A stretch of DNA of 12,148 nt. It comes from DASPKX01 sp035627835. Its GTDB lineage: Bacteria > Verrucomicrobiota > Verrucomicrobiia > Limisphaerales > SXQI01. The stretch spans positions 1 to 12,148 of the forward strand of contig DASPKX010000092.1 of NCBI GenBank assembly GCA_035627835.1, read 5' to 3'. How positions within the stretch are numbered: position 1 is the stretch's first letter; the number at the start of each line of letters is the position of its first letter. Positions 11,853-12,148 of this stretch are shown one piece after another. The position numbers and the translations under genes are program-made. A model generated the notes under the pieces. It was not told where the DNA came from and did no database searches. It saw only the letters and a program-made list of their open reading frames with translations.

Positions 11853-12148
11853 TTATTGACCGAGCGCTGCGCGAATGGCTTGGGCTTTTTGGAGCAGGCT
11901 GGCGCTTTGCTGGGCGGTGAGTTGCCCTTTCTGCGCGAGACGCTCAACGCTGCGCTCGAAGTTCACCAGGTGCTGGGCGGCGAGCGAACCTGTCACATTA
12001 CGATCAGCGGAGAGCGCCGTGACTTCACCGATGAGGGCGTTCATCTGTTCTGCGATGGTCGGCGGGGCTTTGTGCGTGACGGTCACCGTGAATGTGGCGG
12101 TCACTTGTTGGCCTGCCGCGTCTGTGGCAGTGCAAGTGACCGTGGTGG
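11853..12148 (-). CDS. C-terminal end of a HYR-repeat-type surface or secreted protein
   Basis: The gene enters from the right edge; the last 97 residues and the TAA are visible. The frame stays open to the edge, so the GTG at 12104 is an internal valine codon and not a start. The first visible part (TTVTCTATDAAGQQ followed by VTATFTVTVTHKAPP) has the closing pattern of a HYR/hyalin or similar Ig-like beta repeat: V.C.A.D..G then alternating T-V strand residues and PP. Such repeats occur in tandem in large exported adhesins and enzymes. The last 68 residues are a different, probably helical domain with heptad-like Leu/Ala spacing, including SVERLAQKGQLTAQQSASLL, and end AALGQ. It loosely recalls C-terminal FIMAH-type helical domains, but that is a weak resemblance. 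The catalytic or binding part lies outside the window. Confidence 0.75.
   Translation of the reverse strand, partial: TTVTCTATDAAGQQVTATFTVTVTHKAPPTIAEQMNALIGEVTALSADRNVTGSLAAQHLVNFERSVERLAQKGQLTAQQSASLLQKAQAIRAALGQ

Noticed and set aside
1..12148. A hidden mobile element, CRISPR array, defence system or other accessory system
   Set aside because: From rpsE to rpsL the sequence is contiguous conserved ribosomal coding; the remaining bases hold a tRNA, a terminator and one partial gene. No transposase, phage gene or repeat array was seen.

Overview
The window is a bacterial ribosomal-protein supercluster read right to left on the minus strand. From about 11.2 kb down to base 1 the transcription order is rpsL, rpsG, fusA, rpsJ, rplC, rplD, rplW, rplB, rpsS, rplV, rpsC, rplP, rpmC, rpsQ, rplN, rplX, rplE, rpsN, rpsH, rplF, rplR and the first codons of rpsE. 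This is the str, S10 and spc operons joined end to end. Every gene is full length with family signatures intact, so this is ordinary core genome rather than an accessory island.

Organism: the sequence is GC-rich, and fusA is followed directly by rpsJ with no tuf gene between them. As I recall, Chlamydia and relatives in the PVC group have the same arrangement. The style of the proteins (EF-G with a 16-residue N-terminal extension, L16 beginning MAMMPARVKYRK, Ala/Lys-rich tails) suggests Verrucomicrobiota, perhaps a Pedosphaera-like lineage. This is inference from memory, not a search.

Layout: 1-8048 holds the spc and S10 gene strings, with gaps of 1-60 nt. 8079-10247 is fusA, followed upstream by rpsG and rpsL. 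11212-11649 is the non-coding region from which the operon and a tRNA diverge; it holds a candidate minus-strand promoter, a short leader hairpin, a 10-bp-phased direct repeat and a candidate plus-strand tRNA promoter. 11650-11724 is tRNA-Thr(UGU) with an encoded CCA. 11802-11835 is a strong minus-strand intrinsic terminator serving the gene at the right edge, the C-terminal end of a HYR-repeat-type extracellular protein.

How it works together: the supercluster makes parts of both ribosomal subunits (S12, S7, S10, S19, S3, S17, S14, S8, S5; L3, L4, L23, L2, L22, L16, L29, L14, L24, L5, L6, L18) plus the translocase EF-G. Two RNA structures stand out: a terminator-like hairpin with a U6 tract between rpsG and fusA, and a 9-bp hairpin in the unusually long rplF-rplR spacer just before the rplR start. 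I found no mobile element, CRISPR array or novel multi-gene system.
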